DNA from: Granulosicoccus sp036478595
GTDB taxonomy: Bacteria > Pseudomonadota > Gammaproteobacteria > Granulosicoccales > Granulosicoccaceae
Reading direction: 5' to 3'
NCBI GenBank assembly: GCA_036478595.1
Contig: JAZGEF010000003.1
Location: 62,001 to 126,000, forward strand
DNA length: 64,000 bases
Shown: positions 1 to 7,459 of the stretch, one piece after another
Layout of the letters: each line of letters opens with the position of its first letter
How positions within the stretch are numbered: the stretch's first letter is position 1
Translations under genes and position numbers: made by a program
The notes under the pieces: model-generated
The model's input: the letters and a program-made list of their open reading frames with translations, nothing else
Told to the model about the DNA's origin: nothing
Databases searched by the model: none

Positions 1-730
1 GGGCTTCGTCGATAAACGACATCTCGATATCCAGCTGGCTGAATTCGGGTTGACGATCGGCGCGTAAATCTTCATCGCGAAAACAGCGAGCAACTTGGTA
101 GTAACGATCCATACCACTCATCATTAACAGCTGTTTAAACAGCTGTGGCGATTGTGGCAAGGCGAAGAAACTACCCGGGTGGGTTCGGCTAGGCACGAGA
201 TAATCACGCGCGCCCTCAGGCGTCGCCCGAGTCAGTGTTGGGGTTTCGATCTCGACAAAGGCTTGCGAATCAAGATAACGACGCAAGCGCTGCATTACCT
301 TGGCGCGCAGCCTGAGGCGATCCTGCATTACCGGCCTTCGCAGATCAACATAGCGATATCGAAGCCGATGTTCTTCAGATACATCGGTATCGTCGATCTG
401 AAACGGCGGGGTTTCTGCTTTGTTGAGCACTTCAAGATCAGTGACCAACACCTCTATCGCACCGGTAGGCATTTGCGGGTTAACCGTGCCCGCCGGCCGA
501 TCACGCACTTTTCCGGTGATTTTCAGCACGTATTCGTTCCGAACTTGCTCAGCCTGATTGAAAATGGCTGCTCGATCAGGATCAAACACCACCTGCACTA
601 GGCCGGTGTAATCCCGTAAATCAATGAATATCACCCCGCCGTGGTCACGCCGGCGATGCACCCAGCCACACAACTCTACTTCCTGTTCTAGGTGGCTGGT
701 ATCAATGACACCGCATGGGTGACTACGCAT
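1..730 (-). CDS. aspS: Aspartyl-tRNA synthetase, N-terminal part (cut by window edge)
   Basis: Charges tRNA-Asp (or tRNA-Asp/Asn) with aspartate in the cytoplasm. Reading the reverse strand from the ATG at 730 gives about 243 residues without a stop. They open with the OB-fold anticodon-binding domain (MRSHPCGVID at the start, then CGWVHRRRDHGGVIFIDLRD) and run into the class II catalytic core. The motif 2 region is visible as FRDEDLRADRQPEFSQLD, typical of bacterial AspRS. The usual length is about 590 residues, so the C-terminal 60% lies outside the window. A weak AGGA lies 10 bases before the ATG. The gene is transcribed away from the kinase gene at 825, and the 94-base gap must hold both promoters. 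The ORF on the opposite strand here is a shadow. Confidence 0.96.
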   Translation of the reverse strand, partial: MRSHPCGVIDTSHLEQEVELCGWVHRRRDHGGVIFIDLRDYTGLVQVVFDPDRAAIFNQAEQVRNEYVLKITGKVRDRPAGTVNPQMPTGAIEVLVTDLEVLNKAETPPFQIDDTDVSEEHRLRYRYVDLRRPVMQDRLRLRAKVMQRLRRYLDSQAFVEIETPTLTRATPEGARDYLVPSRTHPGSFFALPQSPQLFKQLLMMSGMDRYYQVARCFRDEDLRADRQPEFSQLDIEMSFIDEA

Positions 731-824
731 AACAAAGAATTCCTAACAAAAATGACAATTGTAGATAGTTATTGGGCACAGAAGTAGCAATAATGCGTTG
801 CTACTTAACCTAGGAAGTAAAAAA

Positions 825-1817
825 GTGACCGATTATCACGTATATGGCGCCGGTAACGCGCTTGTGGACATGGAATTTGAAATTTCAGATGAAATATTAG
901 CCGAGCTAGGCGTCGATAAGGGGCTGATGACGCTCATCGATGAGGATCGTCATCACGAGCTGTTGGACAAACTGGGGGGGCTTGAAGCCAAACAGGGCAG
1001 CGGGGGCTCTGCCGCCAATACGATTATTGCTAGTGCCCAACTTGGCGCCAATACATTCTATTCCTGCAAGGTCGCCAGCGACCCCACTGGCGATTTCTAT
1101 ATGAAGGATCTGGATGCCTGCAAAGTAGCATCCAACCTCACCGCCAGCAATCGTGACGCTGGCACCACCGGCAAGTGCATTGTGTTAATTACGCCCGATG
1201 CTGAACGAAGCATGAACTCCCACCTTGGCATTACCCAGCAATACAGCAAGGCAGAGCTGGATTTGGATGCCATCAAACAATCTGACTATGTGTACATCGA
1301 AGGCTACCTGGTGCCTGAAGAGAATGCTCGCGCGGCGGCAATCTGTGTGCGAGAGGTCGCCGAGGCGTCTGGTGTTAAAACATCCATCACCTTGAGTGAT
1401 GGCAATATGGTGACCTATTTTAAAGCTGGCTTGCTGGAGATGATCGGCGGCGGTGTTGACATGCTTTTTTGTAATGAAGACGAAGCTTGCGGCATGCTCG
1501 ATGCCAGCTCTATCGAGGATTGCGTCGCGGGTTTAAAAAAATTCGCGAAGCAGTTTGCAATCACTCGAGGCTCAGAAGGCGCCACATTATGGGATGGAGA
1601 GAAAGCCATCAATATCTCAGCGCAACAAGTCACCCCATTGGATAGCAATGGTGCAGGCGATATTTATGCGGGGGCATTCATGTACGGATTAACTCACGGC
1701 ATGCAGTTTGAAAAATGCGGCGAATTAGCCAATGCCTGTGCAGCGGAACTCATCACTCATTTTGGTGCACGATTGCCCGATAGTGCCATGAAGTCCATCG
1801 GCACAAGGTTTGCCTAA
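825..1817 (+). CDS. PfkB-family carbohydrate/nucleoside kinase (adenosine kinase-like)
   Basis: Predicted cytoplasmic ATP-dependent kinase of the ribokinase/PfkB family, 330 residues. The N-terminal signature is GSGGSAANT, and the C-terminal signature is DSNGAGD with the catalytic Asp near residue 279 followed by IYAGAF. These place it among the adenosine kinase-like bacterial PfkB proteins often annotated as adenosine kinase, but the substrate cannot be read from sequence. An upstream TTG at 798 keeps the frame open. The GTG at 825 is preferred because AGGAAG lies 7 bases before it and the product then starts MTDYHVYGAGNALVD, as family members do. It is divergent from aspS. A hairpin follows the stop. 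Confidence 0.88.
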   Translation: MTDYHVYGAGNALVDMEFEISDEILAELGVDKGLMTLIDEDRHHELLDKLGGLEAKQGSGGSAANTIIASAQLGANTFYSCKVASDPTGDFYMKDLDACKVASNLTASNRDAGTTGKCIVLITPDAERSMNSHLGITQQYSKAELDLDAIKQSDYVYIEGYLVPEENARAAAICVREVAEASGVKTSITLSDGNMVTYFKAGLLEMIGGGVDMLFCNEDEACGMLDASSIEDCVAGLKKFAKQFAITRGSEGATLWDGEKAINISAQQVTPLDSNGAGDIYAGAFMYGLTHGMQFEKCGELANACAAELITHFGARLPDSAMKSIGTRFA

Positions 1818-1831
1818 ACTGCTAAACATAA

Positions 1832-1862
1832 CGCTACCCCACTACGGCTTAAATGGGTAGCG
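1832..1862 (+). terminator. Hairpin after the PfkB gene
   Basis: Inverted repeat CGCTACCC / GGGTAGCG (8 bp) with a 15-base loop, 15 bases after the stop of the kinase gene. There is no T-run after it, so it may be a weak terminator or only an mRNA 3' stabilising stem. Confidence 0.4.
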
Positions 1863-1968
1863 CTATGAAGTGCAACGGCTTTCGAAGGAGGTGAACAGTT
1901 CCTGCTGCGCAATTGTTAAGGCAATTCCAGTATGCTAGCAGCATAAGAAACAAACAACAGGAGCTCTG

Positions 1969-2256
1969 ATGCCCATACCAGTCCCCAATTTCGTACTGAT
2001 GCTACTAATCGGGATCGTGTTTGGTGGTGTCGCCGCGGTTATCTTGCGTGGCAAACGCGGTGTTTTTTTCATCAATATTTTGCTAGGCATCATTGGCGCG
2101 ACTCTAGGCGCGTTTTTCCCGATGATCATGGGTCAGACACTCGTTGTAGATGTCAGCACACCCAGCTATCTTATTCGTGCATTAATGGGCTCGTTTTTAT
2201 TAGTGCTAGTTGCCAGTTTGTTTCGTTCCGCCAAACCGCCACCAATCGACAGGTAA
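1969..2256 (+). CDS. GlsB/YeaQ/YmgE-family small membrane protein
   Basis: A 95-residue inner-membrane protein with three hydrophobic segments (about 8-25, 33-52 and 66-84) and glycine-rich turns (GIVFGGVAAVILRGKRG, LLGIIGATLGAFF). This is the pattern of the GlsB/YeaQ/YmgE (transglycosylase-associated) family. Members are linked to stress responses, but the biochemical role is unknown. A clear AGGAG lies 6 bases before the ATG. The next gene starts 6 bases after the stop, so the two are probably co-transcribed, although no functional link is obvious. Confidence 0.8.
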   Translation: MPIPVPNFVLMLLIGIVFGGVAAVILRGKRGVFFINILLGIIGATLGAFFPMIMGQTLVVDVSTPSYLIRALMGSFLLVLVASLFRSAKPPPIDR

Positions 2257-2262
2257 ACAATC

Positions 2263-3048
2263 GTGACCACTGTGCCCGCCTACACCACCATTGGCTATGC
2301 CGAATCCGACGGTGTAATAAAGCTTACGCTCAACCGTCCCGACAAGCTCAATAGTTTCACGGCAGCAATGCACGCGGAAATCAAAGATGCACTTAATAAA
2401 GTCGCCACATCAGAGTCTGCTCGCTGCTTGGTATTAACCGGAGCTGGCCGCGGCTTTTGTGCAGGCCAAGATTTATCTGATCTCGACTTAAACGCACTAG
2501 GTGATGTAGTAGCCGAACACTACAACCCGCTGGTAAAAACCATCACCTCTCTAAACATGCCCGTAATCGCAAGTGTAAACGGCGTTGCTGCAGGCGCGGG
2601 TGCCAACCTTGCACTGGCATGCGACATCGTATTGGCGGCCGAGTCTGCAAAGTTTATCCAGTCGTTTAACCATGTGGGCTTAGTGCCTGATGCTGGGGGA
2701 ACCTGGAGCTTGCCTCGATTGATCGGCTTACCTCGAGCAATGGCAATCGCCATGACCGGCGAACCGGTCATGGCAAAAACGGCCGAGCAATGGGGAATGA
2801 TCTGGCGCAGCGTAGCCGATGACGCACTTGAAGCGGAAACGGCCAAGTTGGCACAAACCCTAGCAAACCAAGCCACTACCGGCTTGGCCTTTACCAAGCA
2901 ACTGCTAAGGCAGAGCTTGGATCACACACTGGATGAGCAACTTAAGCTCGAGGGCGATTTTCAGCAGGCTGCTAGCAAAACAGCTGATTTTCAAGAAGGT
3001 GTTGATGCGTTCCTCAACAAACGAAAACCCAAATTCATCGGGCGCTAA
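2263..3048 (+). CDS. Enoyl-CoA hydratase/isomerase, PaaG-like
   Basis: A 261-residue crotonase-fold enzyme. The oxyanion-hole segments are GAGRGFCAGQDL (about 61-72) and NGVAAGAGANLALACD (about 104-119). The segment GLVPDAGGTW carries the Asp conserved in PaaG, the ring-1,2-epoxyphenylacetyl-CoA isomerase. In ordinary enoyl-CoA hydratases this position is Glu. The C-terminus (FLNKRKPKFIGR) is also typical of the PaaG/crotonase group. It starts at GTG 2263, six bases after the membrane protein gene. No other phenylacetate genes are present, so the true substrate could be another enoyl-CoA, and a general beta-oxidation isomerase role is equally possible. Confidence 0.82.
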   Translation: MTTVPAYTTIGYAESDGVIKLTLNRPDKLNSFTAAMHAEIKDALNKVATSESARCLVLTGAGRGFCAGQDLSDLDLNALGDVVAEHYNPLVKTITSLNMPVIASVNGVAAGAGANLALACDIVLAAESAKFIQSFNHVGLVPDAGGTWSLPRLIGLPRAMAIAMTGEPVMAKTAEQWGMIWRSVADDALEAETAKLAQTLANQATTGLAFTKQLLRQSLDHTLDEQLKLEGDFQQAASKTADFQEGVDAFLNKRKPKFIGR

Positions 3049-3239
3049 CGCGTAGCTAACTGTCTACTGTGTAGCAAAATCCGCAAACGCGCTACTGCAC
3101 AAGCCTCCGCATGCCGCCCACCTTATGAGGAGCGAACCAACTCATTAAGCGCGTAGTTAGGCAATAGTATGAACCGACAGGCTTCTATGTGTCGTTTTCC
3201 ACGGGGAGAATGTCGCCTGTGGGAGCATTGTTCAAGAAC

Positions 3240-3270
3240 CCGTCGTGTAAGCTGCGATCAGACTATAATT
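3240..3270 (+). promoter_or_regulatory. Candidate -10 of the C1 operon
   Basis: A perfect TATAAT lies at 3264-3269, 53 bases before the corrinoid-protein ATG. There is no good -35 hexamer 17 bases upstream, which is what an activator-dependent promoter would show. The rest of the 273-base gap (3049-3321) holds no gene, and I found no B12-box-like element (GCCACTG) in it. Confidence 0.3.
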
Positions 3271-3321
3271 ACGCCAATGCTGGCCTGCGCGATCGCATAG
3301 CGCTGCTGTTACCGAGAGAAA

Positions 3322-4038
3322 ATGACGATGACAGACGAAAACGATTTTGACGACGAAGAAGAGATCATCCTTTCGGAGCTCAACGATGAAGAGCTTACCG
3401 AGCAGATGCATGATGATCTGTATAACGGCTTAAAAGAAGAAATCGAAGAAGGCACTAATATCCTGCTTGCACGCGGATGGGGTCCCAGCAAAGTACTTAA
3501 TGATGCCTTGGTTGAAGGCATGCGTATTGTGGGTATCGATTTCCGTGACGGTATTTTGTTTGTACCTGAAGTACTCATGGCAGCAAATGCCATGAAAGGT
3601 GGCATGAAAATCCTGCGCCCTCTACTGGCAGAAACCGGCGCTGAGTCAATTGGCAAGGTTGTTATTGGCACCGTTAAAGGCGACATACACGACATCGGTA
3701 AAAACCTGGTGGGCATGATGCTCGAAGGGGCTGGATTTGAAGTATTCGATATCGGCATTAATAACCCGGTTGAAGATTACCTAGCAGCCCTTGAAGAACA
3801 CAAGCCAGAGATACTTGGCATGTCTGCTCTACTCACCACTACAATGCCTTACATGAAAGTGGTTATCGACACGCTCAAAGAGCAGGGCATGCGTGATGAC
3901 TTCATCGTACTAGTGGGTGGCGCTCCTCTTAATGAAGAGTTTGGCGAAGCGGTGGGTGCTGATGCGTACTGTCGTGATGCAGCCGTAGCGGTTGAAACGG
4001 CCAAGCAACTCATAGCCGAGAAACGAGCAGCGAGGTAA
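3322..4038 (+). CDS. Corrinoid (B12-binding) methyl-carrier protein, MtgC/MtbC-like
   Basis: Carries a methyl group on cobalamin between a substrate:corrinoid methyltransferase and a corrinoid:THF methyltransferase. The 238 residues show a very acidic N-terminus (about 1-35), the four-helix cap domain (NGLKEEIEEGTNILLARGW to LRPLLAETG), then a Rossmann B12-binding domain. That domain has the cobalt-ligand motif DIHDIG within GTVKGDIHDIGKN (about 113-125), plus the GMSALLTTTM and GGAPLNEEFGEAVGADAY segments typical of methylamine and betaine corrinoid proteins. The acidic extension is longer than in the archaeal proteins. It is the first gene of a forward operon of seven. The cognate methyltransferase is probably the MttB homologue at 14381-15943, and its natural methyl donor is not proven by sequence. 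Confidence 0.93.
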   Translation: MTMTDENDFDDEEEIILSELNDEELTEQMHDDLYNGLKEEIEEGTNILLARGWGPSKVLNDALVEGMRIVGIDFRDGILFVPEVLMAANAMKGGMKILRPLLAETGAESIGKVVIGTVKGDIHDIGKNLVGMMLEGAGFEVFDIGINNPVEDYLAALEEHKPEILGMSALLTTTMPYMKVVIDTLKEQGMRDDFIVLVGGAPLNEEFGEAVGADAYCRDAAVAVETAKQLIAEKRAAR

Positions 4039-4065
4039 TCCCTCGCCGCCCGGTGCCGCCATCTC

Positions 4066-4668
4066 ATGCACAAGTCGACGCTGGTTATTGCATGCGGCGC
4101 ACTCTCCCACGAGTTAGTTGCGCTTGCACGCGCCAACCATTGGGAACACATCGACATACAATGCCTACCTGCACACTGGCACAACACACCAGATAAAATC
4201 ACCCCCGGCGTTGAAAACAAAATAATCGACAATCGCGATCAATTTGATCGAATCCTAGTGGCCTATGGCGACTGCGGTAGTGGTGGCCAACTGGATGCCA
4301 TGCTGGCCAAGTACGACGACGTCGAACGCCTACCAGGCGCGCACTGCTACTCCTTTTTTTCTGGCAATCAAATTTTCGAGCAATTCAGCGAAGACGATAT
4401 CGGTACGTTCTATTTAACGGATTACTTAGCTGAACATTTTGATCGCTTGATACTCGAAGAGCTAGGTATCGCCAAGCATCCCGAGCTACGCGATACGTAT
4501 TTTGGTCATTACACCCATGTACTTTATCTTGCACAAACTGAAGATCAGGGCAAACTCGAAAAAGCCCAAGCTGCAGCCGACGCGCTAGGGCTAACACTTA
4601 AGTTTCACTACACCGGGCTAGAGCCATTTAAAGACGCCTTACAAGGCGTCAAAATTGTTACTGCCTAA
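4066..4668 (+). CDS. DUF1638 family protein
   Basis: A 200-residue soluble protein of unknown function. Features typical of DUF1638 are the N-terminal TLVIACGALSHEL, the central YGDCGSGG with two conserved small/acidic turns, and a C-terminal HYTGLEPF. The family is repeatedly seen beside corrinoid methyltransferase genes, and here it lies 27 bases after the corrinoid protein in the same operon. A role in corrinoid handling or methyl-transfer chemistry is an inference from this company only. Cys residues in IACGA and GDCGSG could bind a cofactor, but this is not established. Confidence 0.85.
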   Translation: MHKSTLVIACGALSHELVALARANHWEHIDIQCLPAHWHNTPDKITPGVENKIIDNRDQFDRILVAYGDCGSGGQLDAMLAKYDDVERLPGAHCYSFFSGNQIFEQFSEDDIGTFYLTDYLAEHFDRLILEELGIAKHPELRDTYFGHYTHVLYLAQTEDQGKLEKAQAAADALGLTLKFHYTGLEPFKDALQGVKIVTA

Positions 4669-4719
4669 TCACTCCCTTTTTTTGCCGCGGAATGACTGCG
4701 GAATCACAGCGAAATAACC

Positions 4720-5031
4720 ATGGCTGAATTGATCACTATTTATTGGCGAGATATCCCCTCCCAGGTGTTGGCTAAAGCAGGCCGAAAAACTTCCAAAAAA
4801 ATGCTCAGCCCGCGTTTTCAAGAAGCGATCGATCGAGCAGCAATGCGCGCCGGCAAAGGTTCAAGCGATTCCTACATGGAAGACTGGGAACGAAAGCGGG
4901 TTAAGTGCGAAGGTGACTTAGAAGCCGCAGCTGAGGAGGCAGCTGCCGCTTTGGAGAATGCCTTTAGCGATGAATATCTAGAAAGTGTCGTCAAAGCTAA
5001 AGGGGTTGCGGAAAACGCAAAACCGGTTTGA
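4720..5031 (+). CDS. PF13769-type 'virulence factor' protein
   Basis: A small 103-residue protein starting MAELITIYWRDIPSQVLAK, with the basic RKTSKKMLSPRFQEAIDRAAMRAG block typical of the family named 'virulence factor' (PF13769). The name has no experimental meaning here. The C-terminal half is an acidic, alanine-rich helix (EGDLEAAAEEAAAALENAF). No catalytic motif is visible. It lies between DUF1638 and the MTHFR C-terminal-type gene, an order that fits a fixed C1 gene set, so a structural or adaptor role in that complex is the simplest guess. Confidence 0.75.
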   Translation: MAELITIYWRDIPSQVLAKAGRKTSKKMLSPRFQEAIDRAAMRAGKGSSDSYMEDWERKRVKCEGDLEAAAEEAAAALENAFSDEYLESVVKAKGVAENAKPV

Positions 5032-5050
5032 CCTAAAGAGCTAATTAAGC

Positions 5051-5530
5051 ATGTACCGACTCAGGCTATGGTCCGTAAAAAACGCTGGATTGATGGAGAA
5101 CATCTATCAACTAGTGGAGCGCGCGCTAGTCGCAATGGCTCCCGTATTTAAGGCCATAGGGTACGAACGAGTTGAAAAACCGGTCGCCTTTGTCGAGCGT
5201 GCCATTAAGGGCGCGCTATTTGACTGCCAGATGTGCGGCCAATGCGTTTTAAGCAGTACCGGCATGTCATGCCCTATGAACTGCCCAAAAACCATACGAA
5301 ATGGCCCATGTGGTGGTGTGCGCCCCGATGGTTTTTGCGAGGTGAAACCTGAAATGCGCTGTGTTTGGGTTGAAGCTTGGGATGGCAGTCAAAAAATAAA
5401 AAATGGCGATGAAATTAAAACCATACTGTTCGCTGTTGATCATCGCCTAAAAGGCAGTTCGTCCTGGCTAAGTGTGGTGCGAGAAAAAACTGAATCGAGC
5501 GAGGCTGAGTCCGGCCGGGAGACAGACTAA
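5051..5530 (+). CDS. Methylenetetrahydrofolate reductase C-terminal-type cysteine protein
   Basis: A 159-residue protein of the MTHFR_C family (PF12225), a partner of methylenetetrahydrofolate reductase in C1 pathways. The centre has a dense cysteine cluster: CQMCGQC, then SCPMNCPK, NGPCGG, FCEV and RCVW. This pattern suggests metal or iron-sulfur binding. In related acetogen-type enzymes the equivalent subunit passes electrons to or from MTHFR. The start at 5051 fits because the N-terminal YRLRLWSV region belongs to the protein. Its stop overlaps the MTHFR start (TAATG at 5528-5532), so the two are translationally coupled, as expected for two subunits. Confidence 0.85.
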   Translation: MYRLRLWSVKNAGLMENIYQLVERALVAMAPVFKAIGYERVEKPVAFVERAIKGALFDCQMCGQCVLSSTGMSCPMNCPKTIRNGPCGGVRPDGFCEVKPEMRCVWVEAWDGSQKIKNGDEIKTILFAVDHRLKGSSSWLSVVREKTESSEAESGRETD

Positions 5531-6558
5531 TGTACGAAGACGAGCCCGTCCCCGGATACCCACTACCAATACGCGAAGGCCATACTTCTCCTGGCCGCCT
5601 GGAGCGTGTGTTGCGTGACGGACACTTTGCCGTAACAAGTGAGCTAGCACCGCCCGACTCTGCCGATCCAAATCAAGTTTACGAACGCGCCGCACTATTT
5701 GATGGCTACGTCGATGCCATCAATGCCACTGATGGTAGTGGTGCACATTGTCATATGGGTAGCTTGTCAGTATGTGCGCTACTCACGCGGCTCGGCTATT
5801 CACTCATTCAACAAATCTCTTGCCGCGATAGAAACCGTATTGCTATCCAAGGCGATATTTTAGGTGGTGCTGCAATGGGCGTCGCTAACATGTTGTGCCT
5901 ATCTGGCGACGGTGTACAATCCGGCGATCACCCACAAGCTAAACCGGTGTTTGATCTTGACTGCATATCGTTGCTCGAGATCGCCCGAACCATGCGCGAT
6001 GAATCCGCTTTTCAAAGTGGTCGCAAACTCGACTCACCTCCGCGAGTATTCTTGGGTGGTGCAGCCAATCCATTTGTTGAGCCCTACGATTGGCGCCCAT
6101 TACGTCTAGCCAAAAAGATTGCCGCTGGCGCACAGTTTGTCCAAACACAGTATTGCTACGACATTGGTCGCTTAAAACAATACATGCAGGTGGTTAGAGA
6201 CAACGGCTTAGATGACAAGATTTTTATACTGGTGGGTGTTGGCCCTATGGCCTCAGCACGCACTGCCAATTGGATTCGCTACAATGTACCAGGTGTTCAT
6301 ATTCCCGATGCAGTGATCGATCGCCTCAGTGGTGCGGATGATCAAAAGAAAGAAGGCGTTAATCTTTGCGTCGATCTAATCCAGGAAATTCGCGAAATTA
6401 AAGGCATAAACGGTGTGCATATTATGGCCTATCGCCAAGAGCACGCGGTACCCGAAATTGTCGAGCGCTCTGCCGCACTCGATGGCAGAACACCTTGGCA
6501 CCCTAAACTCTATCAGGGCGATGCTAGCGTGCAACAACAATTGGAATCATACGAATGA
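5530..6558 (+). CDS. Methylenetetrahydrofolate reductase (MetF-like)
   Basis: Interconverts 5,10-methylene-THF and 5-methyl-THF using FAD. The 342 residues form the TIM-barrel MTHFR domain: SELAPPDSADP near the N-terminus in place of the classic FEFFPP, CRDRNRIAIQGDILG (about 97-111), the nucleotide-contacting LSGDG, and FVQTQYCYD late in the barrel. In this operon it probably runs in the oxidative direction, feeding methyl groups from the corrinoid route into the THF pool. It overlaps both neighbours (TAATG before, ATGA after). It is distinct from biosynthetic metF, which would normally stand alone or near metE/metH. Direction and electron acceptor are inference. Confidence 0.88.
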   Translation: MYEDEPVPGYPLPIREGHTSPGRLERVLRDGHFAVTSELAPPDSADPNQVYERAALFDGYVDAINATDGSGAHCHMGSLSVCALLTRLGYSLIQQISCRDRNRIAIQGDILGGAAMGVANMLCLSGDGVQSGDHPQAKPVFDLDCISLLEIARTMRDESAFQSGRKLDSPPRVFLGGAANPFVEPYDWRPLRLAKKIAAGAQFVQTQYCYDIGRLKQYMQVVRDNGLDDKIFILVGVGPMASARTANWIRYNVPGVHIPDAVIDRLSGADDQKKEGVNLCVDLIQEIREIKGINGVHIMAYRQEHAVPEIVERSAALDGRTPWHPKLYQGDASVQQQLESYE

Positions 6559-7457
6559 CCGACACCATTATCAGCTCCGCCACACGTGAACACATCATTG
6601 GCGACGATCGCGCGTTCACTATTATCGGTGAGCGGATCAACCCTACGGGACGTAAAATACTTGCCGAAGAAATGAAAAACGGCGACTTCAGCCGCGTCGA
6701 ATCGGACGCACTAGCTCAAGTGGCCGCTGGCGCGCAAATGCTGGACGTCAATGCAGGCATCCCATTGGCTGATGAGCCGGCGATATTGGCAAAATCAATC
6801 CAATTGGTGCAATCTATAACTGATACGCCCATTTCAATCGATTCTTCAATCATTGAAGCACTAGAAGCGGGCCTGGCGGTTTATCAAGGCAAGGCTCTAG
6901 TTAACTCTGTTACTGGCGAAGATGAAAACCTTGAACGGGTACTACCGTTAGTGGCTAAGTATGGCGCTGCCGTGGTCGCTATCTCTAATGATGAAACCGG
7001 TATCTCCGAAGATCCAGACGTCCGTTTTGAAGTGGCCAAAAAAATTGTTAATCGCGCATCTGATTACGGCATCGGCCCTGAAGACATCGTTATTGATCCC
7101 TTAGTGATGCCGATTGGAGCCATGCGCTACGCTGGCCGCCAAGTATTTGATATTTTGGGACGTATCCGCAAGGAGCTTAAATGCAATACAACTTGTGGCG
7201 CGTCAAACATTAGTTTCGGCTTACCGGAGCGCAACGGCATCAACGGAGCATTTTTATCCATGGCGATGAGTGCAGGCATGACATCAGCGATTACTAACCC
7301 TACCCACGAGGAAGTCATGCGCGCAGTCATGGCCGCCGACGTGCTCATGGGCAATGATAAAGATTGCCTGGCATGGATCCGCAAATATCGCCAACCGGCC
7401 GCGATCGGTGAAGTCGGTGCACGTGGCCGTCGCCCAACTCGCCGACGTCGTTCGTAA
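6555..7457 (+). CDS. Methyl-THF:corrinoid methyltransferase (pterin-binding/DHPS family, MtgA-like)
   Basis: Transfers the methyl group between the corrinoid protein and tetrahydrofolate. The 300-residue pterin-binding TIM barrel shows IIGERINPTGRK, AGAQMLDVNAG, ISIDSS, ALVNSVTGED, VIDPLVMPIGA and TTCGASNISFGLP. These are signatures of the AcsE/MtgA/MetH-type methyltransferases rather than of true dihydropteroate synthase. The protein ends in a strongly basic tail, ARGRRPTRRRRS, which is not part of the barrel and is echoed in other proteins of this module. Its start overlaps the MTHFR stop by four bases (ATGA), and two bases separate it from the ASKHA gene. Confidence 0.9.
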   Translation: MTDTIISSATREHIIGDDRAFTIIGERINPTGRKILAEEMKNGDFSRVESDALAQVAAGAQMLDVNAGIPLADEPAILAKSIQLVQSITDTPISIDSSIIEALEAGLAVYQGKALVNSVTGEDENLERVLPLVAKYGAAVVAISNDETGISEDPDVRFEVAKKIVNRASDYGIGPEDIVIDPLVMPIGAMRYAGRQVFDILGRIRKELKCNTTCGASNISFGLPERNGINGAFLSMAMSAGMTSAITNPTHEEVMRAVMAADVLMGNDKDCLAWIRKYRQPAAIGEVGARGRRPTRRRRS

Positions 7458-7459
7458 TA

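Noticed and set aside
152..601. Forward-strand 149-codon frame
   Set aside because: The reverse strand here encodes clear AspRS sequence with class II motifs; the forward frame is a shadow.
3049..3321. Cobalamin or other riboswitch before the corrinoid operon
   Set aside because: No B12 box (GCCACTG) or other riboswitch core was recognised; only a good -10 was seen. A covariance-model scan (Infernal/Rfam) would settle it.
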